A program made the translations under genes and the position numbers. Positions 6,383-10,653 of a stretch of 10,653 nt of DNA are shown here, in pieces. Under the pieces are notes generated by a model. The model did not search any database. It was not told the DNA's origin and saw only the letters and a program-made list of their open reading frames with translations. Location of the stretch: the NCBI GenBank assembly GCA_964426155.1, contig CAYROY010000097.1:1-10653 (forward strand), in the 5' to 3' direction. The stretch is from M55B120 sp964426155. GTDB taxonomy: Bacteria > Actinomycetota > Humimicrobiia > Humimicrobiales > Humimicrobiaceae. Position 1 is the first letter of the stretch. Each line of letters opens with the position of its first letter.

Positions 6383-7801
6383 ATGCAGGATAAATTAAAA
6401 AAAGAAGGCCGCTTTACACCGCTGGATACAAGCAGGCTGCAGCGCATACCCCCATACAATATCGAGGCTGAGGAATCACTTCTGGGCTCTATGCTCATTT
6501 CAAGGGATGCAATTTCTTCAATAATAGAATTGGTAAAGGTGGATGATTTTTACAGGGGTTCAAACCAGATGATATTTGAGGCAATAATGGAAATGTATGC
6601 AAGGGGGGAACCCTCAGATCCTATTACCGTCGCTGACCATCTTAAAAAGAAGGGGCAGCTTGATGAAGTAGGCGGTAAGATTTTTATTCATTCACTGATA
6701 AGCAATATACCTCTGGCTGCGAATGCAGAATATTATGCAGTAATTGTCAGGAACCATTCAATACTGAGAAAGCTCATCTATGCTGCAACGGATATTGCTA
6801 CAATGGGTTACGAGGTGCCGGAAGATATCAATGCTGCAGTTGATAGGGCGCAGGAACTTATATTTTCTGTATATAAGGAGCTTAATAGCGGAAACAGCAG
6901 GAATAAAGTTGCGGTTATGAAAGATATTGTATCAGAGGTATACGAACAGGTGGAGATGCTCCACGAGTCCGGCTCTGATATATCCGGGATCCCTACAGGT
7001 TTTATAGATTTTGATCACTATTCTTCCGGACTTCATAATTCAGATATGGTTGTAATAGCTGCCAGGCCAGGTATGGGAAAAACCGCCTTTGTGCTGGGAA
7101 TGGCCAAAAATATTGCCATGAGCCAGAAGATACCTATAGCTATATTTTCGCTGGAGATGTCAAGGCAGCAGATTGCCCAGAGACTGATGAGTTCTCAATC
7201 CAGGATTGACCTCCAGAGACTGAGGGACGGAAAAATAAGGGAAAAAGAATGGACAAAGCTTGCCAGTGCGATTGAAAAACTGGCAGAATGCAGGATTTTT
7301 ATAGATGACTCAGCATTTCTTACCGTAATGGACCTGAGGTCAAGGGCCAGGATGATGGTTTCTACATACGGGATAAAAATGCTTATTGTCGATTACCTGC
7401 AGCTCATGCAGTGTGAGTCCAATTACAGAGGAAATAAAGTGCTGGAAATAACTGAAATATCGCAGAACCTTAAAAGCATAGCCAAAGAGCTTGATATACC
7501 TGTAGTAGCCGTTTCCCAGCTATCCAGGGAAGTAGAAAAGAGGGACAATAAAAGACCTCAGCTCTCAGATCTTAGGGAGTCGGGATCGATAGAACAGGAT
7601 GCCGATATGGTAATCTTTATATACAGAGACGAATATTATGACGAAAATTCTAAAAAAAGAGGCATGGCCGAACTGAATATAGCAAAACACAGGAACGGCC
7701 CCACAGGCAGGGTGGAGCTTCAGTTTAATAATAGATATGCGCTTTTCTCAAATTTAATAAAGTCAGATCAGACAGAAAGCAGGGGTGAAGCTGATGTCTA
7801 G
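6383..7801 (+). CDS. dnaB: replicative DNA helicase DnaB
   Basis: A 472-residue hexameric replicative helicase (DnaB; called DnaC in Bacillus) that unwinds DNA at the fork and contacts primase. The N-terminal domain opens with RIPPYNIEAEESLLGSML. The RecA-like motor has Walker A ARPGMGKT (227-234), SLEMS with the catalytic Glu258, Walker B LIVDYLQLM (334-342), SQLSREVEKR, the SDLRESGSIEQDADMV block, and KHRNGPTG (about 435-442), which carries the arginine finger region. It is a normal length with no intein at the usual insertion sites. ATG 6383 is the only plausible start, because an in-frame TAG lies at 6368-6370, yet no Shine-Dalgarno site precedes it; coupling to rplI, 15 nt upstream, may supply ribosomes. 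Its last 8 nt overlap the purA start. Confidence 0.97.
   Translation: MQDKLKKEGRFTPLDTSRLQRIPPYNIEAEESLLGSMLISRDAISSIIELVKVDDFYRGSNQMIFEAIMEMYARGEPSDPITVADHLKKKGQLDEVGGKIFIHSLISNIPLAANAEYYAVIVRNHSILRKLIYAATDIATMGYEVPEDINAAVDRAQELIFSVYKELNSGNSRNKVAVMKDIVSEVYEQVEMLHESGSDISGIPTGFIDFDHYSSGLHNSDMVVIAARPGMGKTAFVLGMAKNIAMSQKIPIAIFSLEMSRQQIAQRLMSSQSRIDLQRLRDGKIREKEWTKLASAIEKLAECRIFIDDSAFLTVMDLRSRARMMVSTYGIKMLIVDYLQLMQCESNYRGNKVLEITEISQNLKSIAKELDIPVVAVSQLSREVEKRDNKRPQLSDLRESGSIEQDADMVIFIYRDEYYDENSKKRGMAELNIAKHRNGPTGRVELQFNNRYALFSNLIKSDQTESRGEADV
7781..7787 (+). promoter_or_regulatory. Shine-Dalgarno site fixing the purA start
   Basis: AGGGGTG, inside the end of dnaB, lies 6 nt before ATG 7794. A GTG at 7785 is in the purA frame but is part of this site, so ATG 7794 is the better start. 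Confidence 0.7.
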
Positions 7802-9122
7802 TATTGCTATTCTTGGATTTCAATGGGGTGATGAAGGAAAGGGAAGGATAGTGGATCTACTCTCTGGCAGGGTAGATATGGTCGTGAGGTTTCAGGGAGG
7901 CAATAATGCAGGTCACACTGTAATAAAAGGTGATGAAGTATTTAAACTGCACCTGATCCCCTCCGGAATATTAAATCCAAAAGTCATATGCATTATAGGG
8001 GACGGTGTAGTTGTAAACCCGGCAGTATTGATCGGTGAACTTGATGAACTGGAGAAGAAGAATATCAATACAGAAAACCTCAGGATAAGCGGCAAGGCTC
8101 ATCTTGTTATGCCCTATCATATAATACTTGATAAGGCAAGGGAACACAGACTTGGAAAGTACAGTATAGGGACCACTCACAAAGGCATAGGACCTGTTTA
8201 TGCAGATAAGGCTGCCAGATCAGGGATAAGGGTGCAGGACCTTCTGGACAGGGAGATATTCAGAGCAAAGCTGGAAGAAGAATTATCTCTGAAGAATTTG
8301 ATGATAGAAAAAATATATGGTCTGGAGCCGCTGGATATAGAAGAAGTATATGAAGATTATATGCTATATTCTGAAAAAATCGGTAAATACATAGTGAATA
8401 CAACCCTGATGATCAACCAGTATCTGGATAGTAACAGGGAGGTACTTTTCGAAGGCGCGCAGGGTACCATGCTTGATATAGACCAGGGAACATATCCTTA
8501 TGTAACTTCTTCATCCACTACTTCTGGAGGGGTGTGTATTGGAGCAGGAATAGGCCCGGGAAGGCTGGACGAAGTAATAGGGGTTGTCAAAGCATACACG
8601 ACCAGAGTAGGTTCAGGCCCTTTCCCAACAGAAGAAAAGGGCAGTACTGGTGAATTCTTAAGGAAAAAGGGTAATGAATTTGGCACCACTACGGGAAGGC
8701 CCAGGCGCTGTGGATGGCTGGATGCTATGATATTGAAATATTCTGCCATGATAAATTATCCAGACAGCATAGTAATTACAAAACTGGATATACTTTCGGG
8801 GCTGGACAGATTAAAGATCTGCACCGGGTATGAGTATAAAGGTGAGAAATACAGCGACCTCCCCTGTCATCAGACTGTACTTCACAAATGCAGGCCTGAA
8901 TATATTGAGATTGAAGGCTGGAAGGATGATATAACAGGTGTAAAAAATTACGAAGACCTGCCGGTACAGGCAAAAGAATATATTGAGACTATAGAGAAGG
9001 TTGTAAAAGTCCCGGTTTCGATGGTAAGTGTGGGACCGGAGAGGAGCCAGATAATAATCAGGGACCTGAGTCTTAAAAGAAGGCTTTTTAATAGCGGACG
9101 CCGCTCTACCTTAATAGTATAA
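7794..9122 (+). CDS. purA: adenylosuccinate synthetase
   Basis: PurA joins IMP and aspartate with GTP to make adenylosuccinate, the first committed step from IMP to AMP, in the cytoplasm. From ATG 7794 the protein has 442 residues, slightly longer than the usual 425-430, with the extra at the C-terminus. GFQWGDEGKGRIVD supplies the GTP loop and the catalytic Asp13; GGNNAGHTV supplies His41, both at the same numbers as in E. coli. Further blocks are THKGIGPVYADKAAR, EGAQGTMLDIDQGTYPYVTSS, GTTTGRPRRCGW, ITKLDILSGL and the late VSVGPERSQII. The stretch after YVTSS reads STTSGG rather than the more usual N(P/T)TAGG, a mild variation. It overlaps dnaB by 8 nt and lies 70 nt before purD, so it is translated from the same message. 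Confidence 0.97.
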   Translation: MSSIAILGFQWGDEGKGRIVDLLSGRVDMVVRFQGGNNAGHTVIKGDEVFKLHLIPSGILNPKVICIIGDGVVVNPAVLIGELDELEKKNINTENLRISGKAHLVMPYHIILDKAREHRLGKYSIGTTHKGIGPVYADKAARSGIRVQDLLDREIFRAKLEEELSLKNLMIEKIYGLEPLDIEEVYEDYMLYSEKIGKYIVNTTLMINQYLDSNREVLFEGAQGTMLDIDQGTYPYVTSSSTTSGGVCIGAGIGPGRLDEVIGVVKAYTTRVGSGPFPTEEKGSTGEFLRKKGNEFGTTTGRPRRCGWLDAMILKYSAMINYPDSIVITKLDILSGLDRLKICTGYEYKGEKYSDLPCHQTVLHKCRPEYIEIEGWKDDITGVKNYEDLPVQAKEYIETIEKVVKVPVSMVSVGPERSQIIIRDLSLKRRLFNSGRRSTLIV

Positions 9123-9183
9123 AATACAGGAAGATTATATATATCCTGAACTGACCTGTTTATTTTTTATGAGCGAAAGAAAG

Positions 9184-9188
9184 AGGAG
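9184..9188 (+). promoter_or_regulatory. Shine-Dalgarno site fixing the purD start
   Basis: AGGAG lies 4 nt before GTG 9193, which begins MKVLVIGGGGREH, the canonical PurD N-terminus. The in-frame ATG at 9169 has only a T-rich stretch before it and would add eight mostly basic residues. The 4-nt spacing is short, so the call is probable rather than certain. Confidence 0.6.
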
Positions 9189-9192
9189 AAGG

Positions 9193-10476
9193 GTGAAAGT
9201 ATTAGTAATAGGGGGAGGAGGAAGGGAACACTGCCTGGCCTGGAAAATATCTGCAAGCGATATGGTTGAAAAGGTCTTTGCAATACCCGGCAATGCAGGA
9301 ATTATGAATATTGCCACCTGCATGGATATAGATATCTCTCCAGCAGGTTTTAAAAAGATTGCAGATTTTGCTGTTTCTGAAGGTATAGGGCTGGTAGTAG
9401 TGGGCCCCGAAGCTCCTCTTGTAGATGGAATTTCTGATTATCTAAACAACAGGGGTCTTTTAACTTTTGGCCCCGGTAAAGAAGCCTCTATGATAGAAGG
9501 AAGTAAGGTATTTTCTAAGAGACTCATAAATAAATACAGGATACCGACTGCAGAAGCTTCAGTATTTGAACGTTCAGAGTACCAGAATGCAGTAGAATTC
9601 ATAAAAAACCGCAACAAATTCCCTCTTGTTATAAAAGCAGACGGTCTGGCGGCAGGCAAGGGTGTGGTGATAACGAATAATACCGACGAGGCATTACAGG
9701 TGCTTGACGATTTTATGGTAAAGCAGATTTTTGAGGAATCCGGCAGCAGGGTCATACTTGAGGATTTTCTTGAAGGCTATGAGATATCGATACTTTGCCT
9801 GTCTGACGGAAAAAAGATAGTGCCCATGGAACTGGCGCAGGATTATAAGAGGATTTTTGACGAAGACAGGGGAAAAAACACAGGAGGCATGGGCAGTTAC
9901 AGTCCTGTTCCAATGGTGGATGAAAATGTATATAAAAAAGCACTGGATAAAATAATATATCCGACAGCGGATGCCTTGAAAGGTGAAGGCATAGATTACA
10001 GGGGCATACTGTATGCAGGTATCCTTGTTAGAGAAGGGGAACCTTATCTTCTTGAATACAACTGCAGGTTTGGAGACCCGGAGACGCAGGCAGTGCTCCC
10101 GAGATTAAATGATGATCTGGTTCCTCTGCTTATTGATTGTGCATCAGGTAGCCTCACAAGAGAAAACCTGTCCTGGGACAATAAAAAATGCGTTTGTGTG
10201 ATAGCAGCTTCTAGGGGATACCCGCAGACTTCTTCAAAGGGTGATGTCATAAAAGGTCTGGACGAGATAAAAGATATACAAAATATAGAGGTCTTTCATG
10301 CTGGTACGGGTAAAGACAATGGTAATATAGTTACAGCGGGCGGAAGAGTCCTGGGTGTGACTGCAAGAGAGACTACTTTTAAGAAGGCACGCCAAAAAGC
10401 TTACAGTGCTCTCGAGGTAATAAGATTTGATGGGATGCAGTACAGGAAAGACATTGCAAAAAAAGCGGAGGTTTAG
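9193..10476 (+). CDS. purD: phosphoribosylamine--glycine ligase (GAR synthetase)
   Basis: PurD ligates 5-phosphoribosylamine and glycine with ATP, the second step of de novo purine synthesis, in the cytoplasm. From GTG 9193 it has 427 residues, the normal size for a stand-alone enzyme. The N-terminal domain shows VLVIGGGGREHCLAWK and FAIPGNAGI, then VVVGPEAPLVDGI and FGPGKEASMIEGSK. The ATP-grasp domain has KADGLAAGKGVV (148-159), ILEDFLEGYEIS, NTGGMG (229-234) and LLEYNCRFGDPETQ (about 286-299), where the acidic and asparagine metal ligands sit. There is no fusion to PurM or PurN, unlike in eukaryotes. An ATG at 9169 is an alternative start giving 435 residues. A 70-nt gap separates it from purA, and purE follows after 7 nt. 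Confidence 0.96.
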   Translation: MKVLVIGGGGREHCLAWKISASDMVEKVFAIPGNAGIMNIATCMDIDISPAGFKKIADFAVSEGIGLVVVGPEAPLVDGISDYLNNRGLLTFGPGKEASMIEGSKVFSKRLINKYRIPTAEASVFERSEYQNAVEFIKNRNKFPLVIKADGLAAGKGVVITNNTDEALQVLDDFMVKQIFEESGSRVILEDFLEGYEISILCLSDGKKIVPMELAQDYKRIFDEDRGKNTGGMGSYSPVPMVDENVYKKALDKIIYPTADALKGEGIDYRGILYAGILVREGEPYLLEYNCRFGDPETQAVLPRLNDDLVPLLIDCASGSLTRENLSWDNKKCVCVIAASRGYPQTSSKGDVIKGLDEIKDIQNIEVFHAGTGKDNGNIVTAGGRVLGVTARETTFKKARQKAYSALEVIRFDGMQYRKDIAKKAEV

Positions 10477-10483
10477 ACACTAA

Positions 10484-10653
10484 ATGGGTAATAAAAAGAA
10501 AGTAGCAATAGTAATGGGAAGCTTATCCGATGAATCGGTAATGAAAAAGGCTGTAGATACACTGAAGGAATTTGGAATAGATTACGAAGTCCATGTGTTA
10601 TCTGCACACAGGATGCCGGAAAAGACCAGGAGGTTTGCTGCCAGTATTGCCGG
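10484..10653 (+). CDS. purE: N5-carboxyaminoimidazole ribonucleotide mutase, partial
   Basis: The first 56 residues of PurE, cut by the right edge (the family is about 160 residues). Class I PurE moves the carboxyl group of N5-CAIR to make CAIR in purine synthesis, usually with PurK supplying the substrate. KVAIVMGSLSD matches the phosphate-binding GSxSD loop, and FGIDYEVHVLSAHRMPEKT contains the SAHR motif with the catalytic His42. Class I or II cannot be told from this fragment, though bacteria with purE beside purD usually carry class I. ATG 10484 is 12 nt after GGAGG (10467-10471), a long but usable spacing, and 7 nt after the purD stop. Confidence 0.93.
   Translation, partial: MGNKKKVAIVMGSLSDESVMKKAVDTLKEFGIDYEVHVLSAHRMPEKTRRFAASIA

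Noticed and set aside
6383..7801. Intein or insertion in dnaB, a common site for inteins.
   Set aside because: The protein is 472 residues with Walker A, Walker B and all helicase blocks contiguous.
9126..9170. Possible terminator between purA and purD: ACAGG pairs with CCTGT and is followed by a T-rich run; CAGGA/TCCTG also pair.
   Set aside because: The stems are only 5 bp, with loops of 12 to 24 nt in AT-rich DNA. That is too weak for an intrinsic terminator.
9169..9192. ATG 9169 as the purD start.
   Set aside because: It lacks a ribosome site and adds eight mostly basic residues before the canonical N-terminus; GTG 9193 has AGGAG just upstream. Not fully excluded.

Overview
The window reads as one compact chromosomal stretch of an AT-rich, probably anaerobic bacterium. 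It has no mobile element, CRISPR array, tRNA or rRNA. The gene order rpsF-ssb-rpsR-yybS(DUF2232)-rplI-dnaB-purA is the one familiar from Firmicutes and some related monoderm lineages. A GerMN-domain lipoprotein, TTG starts behind strong Shine-Dalgarno sites, and heavy use of AGG/AGA and ATA codons fit a Firmicutes, deep Actinobacteriota or similar uncultured monoderm. The sequence alone does not settle the phylum.

Left part (1-2527, minus strand): a three-gene unit read leftwards. First comes a GerMN lipoprotein, then two consecutive 2-hydroxyacyl-CoA dehydratase (HGD-D family) subunits. The second subunit runs off the left edge. The lipoprotein stop and the first dehydratase start overlap by 11 nt, so the three are probably co-transcribed. 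The dehydratase points to radical, iron-sulfur based anaerobic CoA-ester chemistry. Its ATP-dependent activator is not in the window.

Middle (2528-3563): a divergent intergenic region, a histidine-phosphatase gene on the plus strand, and then a clear promoter (extended -10 TGtTATAAT). This promoter opens the main operon through a leader of about 100 nt. The leader has two hairpins and a CCG next to the rpsF ribosome binding site, and is a candidate S6:S18 autoregulatory element.

Right part (3564-10653, plus strand): a tightly packed run of nine genes, rpsF, ssb, rpsR, yybS-like, rplI, dnaB, purA, purD and purE (cut by the right edge). No convincing terminator lies between them. It joins translation (S6, S18, L9), replication (SSB, DnaB) and purine synthesis (PurA, PurD, PurE). 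All three ribosomal protein genes start with TTG. L9 carries an unusual charged C-terminal extension of about 79 residues. The gdpP/yybT gene that often sits between yybS and rplI is absent.

I see no wholly new system. The best leads are the lipoprotein-dehydratase operon, the extended L9, and the structured rpsF leader.
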